A stretch of 64,000 nt of DNA from positions 124,001 through 188,000 of the forward strand of contig JADKHN010000002.1 in NCBI GenBank assembly GCA_016721725.1, given 5' to 3'. Within the stretch, counting starts at the first letter, position 1, and every line of letters starts with the position of its first letter. Under the pieces are notes generated by a model that saw only the letters and a list, made by a program, of their open reading frames with translations, made no database searches and had not been told where the DNA came from. This document shows, piece by piece, positions 23,901-31,849 of this stretch. The translations under genes and the position numbers were made by a program. This stretch comes from Chitinophagaceae bacterium. Its GTDB lineage: Bacteria > Bacteroidota > Bacteroidia > Chitinophagales > Chitinophagaceae.

Positions 23901-25968
23901 TATCATCCAGATCGACCGGGTGAACATCAATCCGCCCTCACCCCATGTCTTCCAGAAGTCACACGGCGCCGGAAGCATCAGTGCGAATAACCTCTGGTAT
24001 TCAGCCAATGATGCGACAGTACCCGCTTTACTGACCGCCTTCAAGGCAGCCTGCAACTGCGATGTATCCAGTTTCACCGGGAACCCGGTCTTCATCAACC
24101 CAACCGGCGACAGCGCCAATTATAACCTGCACTTTACCACCGGTAGTATGGCCGATTCAACCGGCACGCCTCCGGTACTGGGTTTCACCACCGACCGGGA
24201 CGGACTGAACAGGAACGCCTACTCGCCGGTAGACATCGGTTGCTATGTGGCCACGCCCTGCCTGGTAGTTCCCACGATCGATATTCAAAGTCCGGCTTCC
24301 GATACCATTCAACTTTGTGCCAGCGGCTCCCTTCTTTTCACCGCCGCGGTTACCGGGGGCAGTTTTCAGCAAGTACAATGGCAGAAGAACCTGGTGGATA
24401 TCGCCGGGGCCAATGCGCTAACCTATACCGTGACCACCAATGGCAATTACCGGATCCTGGGCAGGGCAGCCTGTGGCCGGGTAGCCAGCCGGACCATCGT
24501 TGTACTGGGCACGGCTTTACAACCATCAGTAACCATTGCGGCATCAACCCAGAATATCTGTTCGGGTACCAACGTACAATTCACGGCCACGCCTACTAAC
24601 GGGGGACTCAATCCCAGTTATCAATGGCAGGTCAATGGTGTTAATGCAGGCATCAACAGCAATATATTCACAACAACCACTTTACAGAACGGTGACTTGG
24701 TTACCGTTAAGATGAGTACGGTAGCCTGTGCGGTGACCAATACGGTGACCAGTAATACCATCACCATGCAAGTGACGGCTTCGCCATTGGCGAATGCTGG
24801 TCCGGACCAGGGCCTTTGCAGCGGCAGTATCACGATCGGTACGCCGGCGATTGCAGGACTTACATATAGCTGGACTTCCAACCCGGTGGGTTTCACCTCA
24901 ACCCTGGCCAATCCTTCTGTGAATCCGGCCGTGGCCACCCAATATTACCTGACCGTCAGCAATGGCACTTGTTCTTCAAAAGATACCGTCCTGGTCACCA
25001 TCGGCAATCTCACGGTGAACGCGGGCGCCGACCGTTCCGTTTGTCCGGCTGCTTCCACTACACTCGGGGATCTGCCCAATGCTGCTTATACCTATAGCTG
25101 GATCTCCATCCCTTCCGGCTTCAGTTCCAATAGTTCCAACCCGGTCGTGAATCCCATGGTCACCACCAGTTATATCCTGACCGTCACCAGCTCAACCTGC
25201 AGCGGGAAAGACACCGTCATTGTAACGGTACTGCCCCCTCCCATCGCCAATGCCGGTCCGGATAAAAGCATTTGCAACGGCAGCGCTACGGGCATCCAGA
25301 TCGGAACGCCTTCGATGTCGGGAAATACCTATTTATGGTCACCCGCAGCCGGACTGAACCAAACCAATATTGCCCAGCCCTTCGCTAATCCGCTCAACAA
25401 TACGGTTTACACGGTCACGGTCACCAATGGGGCGGGTTGTGTGGCGACAGACCAGGTCGCCGTTATCTTAACACCGGGATTTGTGATCAATATCGAGGAT
25501 ACGCTGTTTGATATTTGTATCGGAAGCAGTGTTCGTATCGGGGTGATCCCTCAATTGGGTTATACCTATGTGTGGACCTCCATCCCTTCGGGATATTATT
25601 CCATCAACGCGAACCCGCTGGTATCCCCGACCGTGAATACGGTTTATACTTTGACACAGACGCATATCGCCACCAGTTGCCAGGCGACCGCGCGGGTAAC
25701 CGTGAACGTTGACTCTTGCCTCCATGGGATAGTGAGCGTTTACCCCAACCCGGCAAATGACCATATTGTGGTGCAACTGGATGTGAATGACAGTGAGCCG
25801 AAGTATTTCAACCTGCTTGATTCCAGGGGCGCCCAGGTGCTCAGCCAGGAACTCAAATACCGGACAACCATCGACGTAAGTAACCTGTCGGCCGGCATCT
25901 ATTTCTATTCGATCCGGGTGGGATTTGGAAAAAAACTAAAAGCGGGCAAGCTGATCATCCGGCATTAA
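20965..25968 (+). CDS. Large secreted parallel beta-helix protein with T9SS sorting domain
   Basis: About 1667 residues. The signal peptide ends at VDARAQ. After it come a beta-rich N-terminal domain (to about 240), a fibronectin-III-like domain (about 250-345), and a long right-handed parallel beta-helix (about 360-1060). The helix has many Asn ladders such as ILNNRFNDFVGDGIYIENGANN and repeated INNNRFG motifs. Then follow about five Ig/PKD-like repeats (each with xAGxD..CxG...G.P...YSW..P...NP.V.P...Y.LTV), and finally a type A T9SS C-terminal domain (VYPNPANDHIVVQL ... LSAGIYFYSIRVG ... KLIIRH). It would be exported to the cell surface or medium by the gliding/PorSS system. Parallel helices often bind or cleave polysaccharides, but no catalytic site is identified. 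Start could also be ATG 20980. Confidence 0.88.
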   Translation: MIIKKMKLFIISSKLNSLLLLFFIVSILVDARAQTTTWNSGTFAFTKDNAALADMTGSTPVTFTGTVVYTSPSIPIPGFDFQYGLKKYSNFYISPYGFIKLGNSLVSNNPEQDTMVIAALYNGTFWNASYKTTGTAPDRKMVIEYEGTMQPSGEPTKYQIWLSERTGRIQLVYQSIRGFYGYFPPYPYRIFCRNYLLNKIEMAALNIKPNNGLPTVSYTSVPTSYDSIYPNTRFTFQPDTIKPANPSALGFTNVQAGCLTVNFNDNSTNESVFLLEKADSVTNFKPEKYFYFASPNGSTVQTHNQTSLQPFWTYHYRVFASTGFVNSDTIVANVQTMMPQINGVKTVPGDYPSITALLQDASCKHLGPDLVIELQNNYSQAAESFPIAFNKKLQNRLIHSITIRPAANATINMDVLSNVSVFYVDSVKHVRIDGRPGGTGTTIGFNINQQRTSSPVIQYTNAADSGEVSFCRLTKTHPGGNLNLAAVVSLTAYDSLFLLRKDVNAFTLSNCVLTNNGAQMTNYVYIKAKDSLGCRDMNILNNRFNDFVGDGIYIENGANNSLINGNRFYQTQPVTPSAFLPINSASCIKLINTEKITIDGNDFGGSTPTWGQGVYQLHVTELFVSKYNFIDYRNAYNKPCIIRNNRFGNIKSDDNGYPHFIYANRGDLLIDNNRFGTTDSTNSVTYYGNFWGLNLNLGRYGLTNNFFSGIQGQYNNPATNGFYDNDLITISDSDSSYLNGNDIGGSNNPNANTAKGLVNLLHNQGSFIVVRNNQLRGFYSRNRALQAIRTSGLTSTPERMYIDSNSFHHLKAAGAVYATNVLANSTGLNTISYNDFYAFTTTGEVQGFSTPEGSLNAIQYSIYNYPSTITPLYGEIQIFGNRIHSFAPINMGNNAIYNITGINTSAVIGNNFVYPKSKVWNNSIRFGINTLGQPIDTNSTGIQAISNARIIENNSIYIGGRGFSSTGIDPYDSGYVTNNIIQIDRVNINPPSPHVFQKSHGAGSISANNLWYSANDATVPALLTAFKAACNCDVSSFTGNPVFINPTGDSANYNLHFTTGSMADSTGTPPVLGFTTDRDGLNRNAYSPVDIGCYVATPCLVVPTIDIQSPASDTIQLCASGSLLFTAAVTGGSFQQVQWQKNLVDIAGANALTYTVTTNGNYRILGRAACGRVASRTIVVLGTALQPSVTIAASTQNICSGTNVQFTATPTNGGLNPSYQWQVNGVNAGINSNIFTTTTLQNGDLVTVKMSTVACAVTNTVTSNTITMQVTASPLANAGPDQGLCSGSITIGTPAIAGLTYSWTSNPVGFTSTLANPSVNPAVATQYYLTVSNGTCSSKDTVLVTIGNLTVNAGADRSVCPAASTTLGDLPNAAYTYSWISIPSGFSSNSSNPVVNPMVTTSYILTVTSSTCSGKDTVIVTVLPPPIANAGPDKSICNGSATGIQIGTPSMSGNTYLWSPAAGLNQTNIAQPFANPLNNTVYTVTVTNGAGCVATDQVAVILTPGFVINIEDTLFDICIGSSVRIGVIPQLGYTYVWTSIPSGYYSINANPLVSPTVNTVYTLTQTHIATSCQATARVTVNVDSCLHGIVSVYPNPANDHIVVQLDVNDSEPKYFNLLDSRGAQVLSQELKYRTTIDVSNLSAGIYFYSIRVGFGKKLKAGKLIIRH

Positions 25969-26000
25969 AGGCTAAGGCCAGGAATCATGCAGCACCAGGG

Positions 26001-26594
26001 CTAGAGAGAAAAATAGTGACTGAAAAACAGGATGGCATAGATCCAGGAAGAGTAGAGCAAGGAGTAGATCAGTGCGATTTGAACGGATCTCAGGATATCG
26101 CCCTTGCAAAGGGTGGAATTTTTCAGGATCAGCCGGAATGCCCTGAAAATGATCCAGTACAGCAGCCCGCCCAGGACCAAAATGATCCCCCAGAAAAAAG
26201 CGCCAATAGCCCAGAAAATAATGGTTCCGAAGAGGCCGACGAGAATCCACAGAATAATGGCGAAGAGGCAACCTTCAGGAGTCAGATCTGCATCAAATCC
26301 TCCAATGCCCTCTAAATTGAAAGCGTCGGCATTTGATTTCTCAGGCTTTTTCAATTTTGAGAAATACCGGGTAAGGTCTCCCAATGTATCCTTTAACTTC
26401 CATCCCCTGTATAGTCCGGTTGTAATGAAACAAAAGAAAACAGCGGATAGAACCGTTGTGGTGATGAGTGAATTCTGGTATAAACTGCGGTGATCGGCTA
26501 ACCCCGTCAGGTACACGATGAGAATGATCGTCGAGGAAACGATCAGCGTCGAGAAAAAAACTGTCCGGGAATTGACCAGGTTGATTTTTTTCAA
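26001..26594 (-). CDS. Hypothetical multi-pass membrane protein
   Basis: About 197 residues with roughly five membrane segments (about 11-30, 43-62, 110-132, 134-155, 175-195) and a soluble loop of 50 residues between the second and third with KLKKPEKSNADAF. No family is recognised. The only start giving the signal-anchor N-terminus MKKINLVNSRTVFF is TTG at 26594, with no ATG nearby in frame, so either a TTG start or a lost base is involved. It ends 33 nt from the convergent T9SS gene. Confidence 0.65.
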   Translation of the reverse strand: MKKINLVNSRTVFFSTLIVSSTIILIVYLTGLADHRSLYQNSLITTTVLSAVFFCFITTGLYRGWKLKDTLGDLTRYFSKLKKPEKSNADAFNLEGIGGFDADLTPEGCLFAIILWILVGLFGTIIFWAIGAFFWGIILVLGGLLYWIIFRAFRLILKNSTLCKGDILRSVQIALIYSLLYSSWIYAILFFSHYFSL

Positions 26595-26637
26595 ATTCCG
26601 GGAGTTTTAAAGCGTTTTACGGTTAAGCCCTGTTCCG

Positions 26638-27888
26638 TCAGCCGAGTTCGATCACCGTGATCTCCGGCATGATCCCTACCCTGCCCGGGTAGCCGATGAA
26701 TCCGAATCCGCGGTTGACATATAATTTCTGCTTGCCTGATTCGTAGAGACCTGCCCATTGCTTGTACATATATTGTACCGGGCTCCATTTGAAACCGGGG
26801 ATCTCCACGCCGAATTGCATGCCGTGGGTATGCCCGCTCAGCATCAGGTCGACATCGGGGTATTTCGTCTGCACTTCAGCTTCCCAGTGACTGGGGTCGT
26901 GACTCATCAATATCTTGAACGGATGTTTCTCCGTGCCGGGATGCGCCAGGTCCATCCGGCCATGTTTGGGAAAACGGGCCTTGCTGCTCCAGTTCTCGAT
27001 CCCCAGCAGGGCGATCTCGGCGCCCTCTTTTTCCAGAATGATGTGTTCGTTCATCAGCAAACGCCAGCCTAAACCGGCATGCACTTGCTTCAGGTTCTCG
27101 AGGTTTTGCTGTTTGGTGATCCCGTCGAAGGGCCAGCTCACATAATCGCCGTAATCGTGATTGCCCAATATGCTGTACACCCCCATGGGCGCTTTAAGCT
27201 GGCTGAACACCTCCATATACTCTTTCATCTCGGTGGACCGGTCATTCACGATATCCCCGGTAAAAAGGATCAGATCGGGTTTTTGATCCATGATCTTTTG
27301 CACTCCTTTCAATACGGCCTTTTGATCGGTGAAACTGCCGCTGTGGATATCGCTGATGTGGACGATCTTCAGTCCTTTGAAAGCGGCGGGCAGGTTATCA
27401 AAGGCCAGGGGGATCTTTTTAAGGGAATAATTGTATTTGTTCCGGAAACCGTACAGCATGCTGCCGAAGAGGGTCCCGCCGGCCGCAAAGCCTAACCAGC
27501 TCAGGAAGGCCGAACGCGATATGCCTTCACCCGACGATCCATCCAAAGGCGCCGGCGCGGAGGAGAATTTCCCGATGATCCATTGAACAAGTCGCCGGAT
27601 ATCATCGATGAGGAAGAAGACCGAGGCCAATACCTTGGCGAGGAATAGGCCGATCAGGGTGGCAAACAGATAGGTCCGGATCTTTTTTCCCAATACATCC
27701 GGGTTGCCGAAAACGAATAACAGGAAACAGGCGATGGTCAGCGCGGTCAGAAACCAGTAAGCGATGTAGATGATGAGTCTTATTTTGGGAGAAGCGCCCT
27801 GGCTGACGGCCCTCACCGCCTGGAATATATACGTATCCAGCAGGAGCATGATCGCGATGAAGATATAGGCGCCGGGGGTTGTTCGCAT
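26638..27888 (-). CDS. Membrane-anchored metallophosphoesterase (YkuE-like)
   Basis: N-terminal 110 residues carry three or four membrane helices; the rest is a calcineurin-type phosphoesterase. Metal motifs in order: DIH (VHISDIHSGS), GDxxxD (LFTGDIVNDRS), GNHDY (SILGNHDYGDY), a late SHDPSHW, and GHTHG (MLSGHTHGMQFG). YkuE-type enzymes are thought to be phosphoesterases of lipids or nucleotides at the membrane (UDP-diacylglucosamine hydrolase relatives); the substrate here is unknown. An 80-residue linker (SSAPAPLDGSSGEG) separates the two parts. Confidence 0.9.
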   Translation of the reverse strand: MRTTPGAYIFIAIMLLLDTYIFQAVRAVSQGASPKIRLIIYIAYWFLTALTIACFLLFVFGNPDVLGKKIRTYLFATLIGLFLAKVLASVFFLIDDIRRLVQWIIGKFSSAPAPLDGSSGEGISRSAFLSWLGFAAGGTLFGSMLYGFRNKYNYSLKKIPLAFDNLPAAFKGLKIVHISDIHSGSFTDQKAVLKGVQKIMDQKPDLILFTGDIVNDRSTEMKEYMEVFSQLKAPMGVYSILGNHDYGDYVSWPFDGITKQQNLENLKQVHAGLGWRLLMNEHIILEKEGAEIALLGIENWSSKARFPKHGRMDLAHPGTEKHPFKILMSHDPSHWEAEVQTKYPDVDLMLSGHTHGMQFGVEIPGFKWSPVQYMYKQWAGLYESGKQKLYVNRGFGFIGYPGRVGIMPEITVIELG

Positions 27889-27923
27889 AAAAAGTCGGTT
27901 TTATTCGTAAAGACGATCCGGGA

Positions 27924-28436
27924 TCAGGTATGTTTTATCCAGTTTAAAAATTCATCCAGTTGCTGATTAATGGCCTTTAATGTTGCCGGGTCTGCAAGCT
28001 TTCCCTCGGCATCCAGTAACCTGTTCACCGCAGACAGGGGTAATTTGTTGGGATGTACGGTTACCTTGACAAAATTAAGGATATCCGACAGGTGGTCCAT
28101 GCCCCGGAGGTTTCCGGCCCTTCCGGATGAAATGCCTGTCAGCAGGGCCTTTTTATGGAACCAGATCTCGTGAGAACGGCTGAGGTCGAACATCATCTTC
28201 AATACCCCGGGGAAACTGCCGTTGTACTCCGGAGACAGGATGATGAAATGGCTGGTGGGGATGATCACTTCCTCTTCGATCCGGGTGAATTCGGGGCTAT
28301 ACTGCGCCAGGGGGAGTCCCTCCAGGCTTAATATCCCGGCTTCAAACCCTTTTTCCTTCAATAATCGTTGGTATTCCAGGGCCACCCTGTAGGTATTACT
28401 TCCTGCCCGGTTGGTTCCGGAAATGATCGTGAGCAT
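27924..28436 (-). CDS. NAD(P)H-dependent FMN reductase (flavodoxin-like)
   Basis: A 170-residue flavoprotein of the NADPH-dependent FMN reductase family. Seen: the FMN phosphate loop SGTNRAGSNTYR (residues 6-17), PEYNGSFPGVLK (about 88-99, the LLTPEYNGSxP motif) and GISSGRAGNLRGMDHL after the central strand. Such enzymes reduce flavins, quinones or azo compounds. It starts 36 nt upstream (in the leftward direction) of the phosphoesterase and may share its transcript. Confidence 0.9.
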   Translation of the reverse strand: MLTIISGTNRAGSNTYRVALEYQRLLKEKGFEAGILSLEGLPLAQYSPEFTRIEEEVIIPTSHFIILSPEYNGSFPGVLKMMFDLSRSHEIWFHKKALLTGISSGRAGNLRGMDHLSDILNFVKVTVHPNKLPLSAVNRLLDAEGKLADPATLKAINQQLDEFLNWIKHT

Positions 28437-28519
28437 TCTTTTTCGGGTGTTAATTGATCGAAAATTTTAAATATAACAATTAAGCTCATTCTTTGTTCCC
28501 CAATTATATGCCGAATGAC

Positions 28520-28527
28520 TAAATTTG
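28520..28527 (+). promoter_or_regulatory. parA: Promoter for parA
   Basis: TAAATTTG (exact -7 consensus) with TTTG at 28492-28495 as -33 (24-nt spacer, slightly long). The start at 28664 is about 130 nt downstream, so a leader of moderate length is predicted. Confidence 0.55.
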
Positions 28528-28663
28528 CCAGAAAGGCAGAAATAACCTTCATTTAAGGTTGGTAGTTTGCCCTTCACTACCGGAAGATCAACTATCGAAG
28601 TTCCTCTGGCTTTATGGAGTACCCAACACAGAAAACGGAAAAGAACAGACAGTAATCAAACGT

Positions 28664-29464
28664 ATGGGAAAGATCATCGGCGTAGCCAATCAAAAAGGCG
28701 GCGTAGGAAAAACAACGACAGCCATCAACCTGGCAGCCAGCCTGGCGGTATTGGAATACCGCACCCTGCTGGTTGACGCGGACCCGCAGGCCAACAGCAC
28801 CACAGGAACCGGATTCGACCTGCATAACATCACGCAGAGCCTCTATGATTGCATGGTGAATGAAGCGAATGCCCGGGACGTGATCCTCAAGACCGATATG
28901 CCCTTCCTGGAATTGCTCCCCTCCCATATCGACCTGGTGGGCGCCGAAATTGAAATGATCAATTATCCCAACCGCGAAAGCGTGTTGAAGAAGATCCTGG
29001 AACCGGTGAGGAATGATTATGATTTCATCATCATCGACTGCTCCCCTTCCCTGGGCCTGATCACCGTGAACGCATTGGTAGCGGCGGATAGCGTGGTGGT
29101 TCCGGTCCAGACCGAATTCTTCGCCCTGGAAGGACTGGGCAAACTCCTCAATACCATCAAGATCGTACAGAACCGGCTCAATACTGAACTGCAGATAGAA
29201 GGCATCCTGATGACGATGTACGATGGTCGCCTGCGTTTATGCAACCAGGTGGTGAGCGAGGTACGCCGGCATTTCGAAGAGATCGTCTTCAGCAGCATCA
29301 TTCACCGGAATACCCGGCTTAGCGAAGCGCCCAGTTTCGGCAAACCGGTCATCCTCTATGATGCCGACAGCAAGGGAGCCGTTAACTATCTCAACCTGGC
29401 CAAGGAGATCCTGCAGAAAAACAATATGACCAAGATCCGGCAGGAAGATAAGATCCTCGAGTAG
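28664..29464 (+). CDS. parA: ParA/Soj chromosome-partitioning ATPase
   Basis: Deviant Walker ATPase that moves ParB-bound origin regions over the nucleoid. Motifs: deviant Walker A KGGVGKTTTA (residues 11-20), A' LLVDADPQANST, Walker B DFIIIDCSPSLG, and the dimer and DNA-binding region VPVQTEFFALEGLGKLL. The frame is open upstream to 28559, but ATG 28664 (MGKIIGVANQKGG) fits the family and removes a 35-residue non-homologous leader. It is followed after about 100 nt by parB, the usual par operon order. Expected near the origin of replication. Confidence 0.96.
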   Translation: MGKIIGVANQKGGVGKTTTAINLAASLAVLEYRTLLVDADPQANSTTGTGFDLHNITQSLYDCMVNEANARDVILKTDMPFLELLPSHIDLVGAEIEMINYPNRESVLKKILEPVRNDYDFIIIDCSPSLGLITVNALVAADSVVVPVQTEFFALEGLGKLLNTIKIVQNRLNTELQIEGILMTMYDGRLRLCNQVVSEVRRHFEEIVFSSIIHRNTRLSEAPSFGKPVILYDADSKGAVNYLNLAKEILQKNNMTKIRQEDKILE

Positions 29465-29470
29465 AAGAAA

Positions 29471-29561
29471 GCTGATAGCTGATAGCGGTTAGCTATTAGC
29501 CATGAGCCATTAGCAGACTTTAAAACTAACAGCTAACAGCTAATAGCTTGCAGCTAAAAAA
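29471..29561. repeat. Heptad array filling the parA-parB gap
   Basis: Thirteen consecutive 7-bp units: GCTGATA, GCTGATA, GCGGTTA, GCTATTA, GCCATGA, GCCATTA, GCAGACT, TTAAAAC, TAACAGC, TAACAGC, TAATAGC, TTGCAGC, TAAAAAA. The array runs from 7 nt after the parA stop to 2 nt before the parB ATG, so any parB ribosome binding must occur within it. The two halves are roughly inverted (GCTGATA versus TAACAGC). Confidence 0.85.
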
Positions 29562-29563
29562 AC

Positions 29564-30472
29564 ATGAGCATTCCCAATAAAAAAGACGCACTCGGCAAAG
29601 GCATACGCAGCTTATTACAGAACATCGATTCTGACCTGAAGAGTACGGCCGGCAACCTGAGACCCGAGGTCATCGAGCAAAATACGGCCATCCTCCGCAT
29701 TGGTCTCGACCAGATCGAGGTCAACCCCAAACAACCCCGTCATGATTTCGACGAAATGGCCCTGAGTGAACTGGCGGCATCCATCAAGATGCACGACATC
29801 ATTCAGCCCCTCACCGTTTCGAAACTGCCGAACGGGAAATACCGGCTCATCGCCGGGGAAAGACGTTACCGTGCCGCGAAGATCGCCGGTATCAAGGATG
29901 TTCCGGTCTATATCCGCCAGGCCAATGATGTGCAGTTGCTCGAATTGTCCCTGCTCGAAAACCTGCAACGCGAGAACCTCAATGCCATCGAGATCGCACT
30001 CAGTTATAAAAGACTGATGGATGAACTAGATTATACACAGGACCAGGTGGCGGAGCGTATGGGCAAGGAAAGAAGTACCGTGGCCAACTATATCCGTTTG
30101 CTCAAACTGCCCCCGGATATCCAGGTGGCCGTCCGCAATGGCCTCATCAGTATGGGCCATGCCCGGGCATTGATCAATGTGGATGTGGTGGACAAACAGC
30201 TTTTCATTTTCCACGAGATCAAAAGCAAAGGTCTTTCGGTACGACAGACCGAGGAACTGGTGAGGAAACAATATGCGCCGGCTGTTAAAGTTCCGGTAAA
30301 AGCCACGCTCCCACCGGCCATTAAGAAGATTGAAGATAATTTAGCATCTGCCTATAACACCAGGGTAAAGGTCAGTCACAGCAAGAAAGGAAAAGGATCC
30401 ATCCTGTTCGAATATTATTCGCTGGAAGAACTGAACGCTTTACTGGAAAAACTGAATATCAAAGTAAGCTGA
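29564..30472 (+). CDS. parB: ParB/Spo0J chromosome-partitioning protein
   Basis: CTP-dependent DNA clamp that loads at parS sites near the origin and is moved by ParA. Domains: N-terminal ALGKGIRSLL motif for ParA contact (residues 9-18), the CTPase/ParB-N domain with IRLD..EVNPKQPRHDF and GEKRYRA equivalent (GERRYRAAKIAG), the HTH domain (LDYTQDQVAERMGKERSTVANYIRLLKLP), and a C-terminal dimer helix (LEELNALLEKLN). Length 302 is normal. The stop overlaps the start of the DUF5683 gene by 1 nt. No parS-like TGTTNCACGTGAAACA site was noticed in this window. Confidence 0.96.
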   Translation: MSIPNKKDALGKGIRSLLQNIDSDLKSTAGNLRPEVIEQNTAILRIGLDQIEVNPKQPRHDFDEMALSELAASIKMHDIIQPLTVSKLPNGKYRLIAGERRYRAAKIAGIKDVPVYIRQANDVQLLELSLLENLQRENLNAIEIALSYKRLMDELDYTQDQVAERMGKERSTVANYIRLLKLPPDIQVAVRNGLISMGHARALINVDVVDKQLFIFHEIKSKGLSVRQTEELVRKQYAPAVKVPVKATLPPAIKKIEDNLASAYNTRVKVSHSKKGKGSILFEYYSLEELNALLEKLNIKVS

Positions 30473-31080
30473 TGCACAGAATAGTCTTCATTTTCCTGAT
30501 CCTGGCCGGAGTCCTTTTCGGCAACTCATTGTCTGCGCAAAAGATCAACGATCCCAAAAAACAGAAGAAGAATACCAGCCTGTTTTCCAAACCGGATCCG
30601 AACAAACTCTACAATCCCCGTATCGCCACTTACCGGTCCGCCATCCTGCCCGGCTGGGGACAGGTGACCAACAAAAAGGCCTGGAAAGTACCGATCGTAT
30701 ATGCCGCACTGGGCATCACCACCTATATCTTCATCCGGAATGTGAACCAGTTCAACGAGGCCAAACGGGCCTATGCCAACTCGATCGACGGAGACCCAAG
30801 TAACGATTACCAGATACCGCAGCCCTATTTCAGCGTGAAGGACCAGCCCGAAAGGATCAAGAGTTTCCGTAACCAGGTGCGGCAGAACGTGGATTATTCC
30901 GCCTTGTTCTTCATCTTGTTCTGGGGACTGAACGTCGTGGATGCCGCAGTTGACGCCAACCTGAAGACCTTCGATGTGAGTGACGACCTCAGCCTGCAGA
31001 TCAGGCCCGGATACAGTCCCTTGGCCAATACCAATGGCATCAGCCTGGTGATGCGGATCGGGAAAGATCATTCAAAATAA
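30472..31080 (+). CDS. DUF5683 domain membrane protein
   Basis: A 202-residue Bacteroidota protein with signal peptide or anchor (to about residue 22, SLSAQ), the DUF5683 hallmarks YRSAILPGWGQVTNKKAWKVPIVYAALG and an additional helix near SALFFILFWGLNVVDAAVDANL, ending in a strand (ISLVMRIGKD). The family is usually beside parAB in Bacteroidota, and here the ATG overlaps the parB stop (1 nt), so coupled expression is likely. Function unknown; an envelope role is inferred from the signal. Confidence 0.85.
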   Translation: MHRIVFIFLILAGVLFGNSLSAQKINDPKKQKKNTSLFSKPDPNKLYNPRIATYRSAILPGWGQVTNKKAWKVPIVYAALGITTYIFIRNVNQFNEAKRAYANSIDGDPSNDYQIPQPYFSVKDQPERIKSFRNQVRQNVDYSALFFILFWGLNVVDAAVDANLKTFDVSDDLSLQIRPGYSPLANTNGISLVMRIGKDHSK

Positions 31081-31118
31081 TTAACTTCAACTTCCTTTTC
31101 TCCTTAAATTTTCTACCA

Positions 31119-31837
31119 ATGAAGATCGCGCTGATTGGTTATGGCAAGATGGGAAAAGCGATCGAAGCGATCGCCATCGAACGCGGGCATATGATCGGTT
31201 TCAGGATCGATGCCGATACCCTCGACCAGTTCACCCAACCGAATATGGCTTCCTGTGATGTGGCCATTGAATTCACCGGCCCGCACAGCGCCGTGAACAA
31301 CCTCCTGCAATGCTTCGAATTCGGCATTCCCGTGGTCAGCGGCAGTACGGGCTGGCTGGAAGAACGCGCAAAAGTGGACGCCCGCTGTCTCGAAAAGAAC
31401 GGCAGTTTCCTCTATGCCAGCAATTTCAGCGTTGGCGTCAATATCTTCTTCGAGGTCAATCAGAAACTGGCTTACCTGATGAGGTCGCAACCTTCGTACA
31501 CGGTTTCGATCGAAGAGATCCACCATACCCAGAAAAAGGATGCCCCAGCGGCACCGCCATCACCCTGGCCGAGCAGGTGATGCAGGAAATACCAGCGTAC
31601 CGGAAATGGGTCAATGATCTTCCTGCGAAAGAAGGCGAAATTCCCATCACCAGTTTACGCATCGATCCGGCTCCCGGTACCCATACGGTCAATTATCATT
31701 CCGACATCGACGACATCACCATCACGCATACCGCACATACCCGGCAGGGATTCGCCATCGGCGCTGTACTGGCAGCCGAGTACCTTTGTGGAAAAAAAGG
31801 GATATTCACCATGAAAGAGGTCCTGGGTATCTCTTAA
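31119..31837 (+). pseudogene. dapB: 4-hydroxy-tetrahydrodipicolinate reductase, frameshifted
   Basis: dapB reduces 4-hydroxytetrahydrodipicolinate with NAD(P)H in lysine/DAP synthesis. The N-terminal half is normal (MKIALIGYGKMGKAIE dinucleotide fold, FTGPHSAVNN, STGW, ASNFSVGVN, EEIHHTQKKDAP). The conserved substrate motif KDAPSGTA is broken at 31547: the read frame turns to AAPPSPWPSR and stops at 31580. The other frame carries the rest (SGTAITLAEQV ... PGTHTVNYHSDIDDITITHTAHTRQGFAIGAVLAAEYL ... MKEVLGIS) to 31837. One lost A (CCA-AGC read as CCAGC) explains it. Because the pathway is otherwise needed, an assembly indel is the leading explanation. Confidence 0.93.
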
Positions 31838-31849
31838 TTTCTTGCCTAT

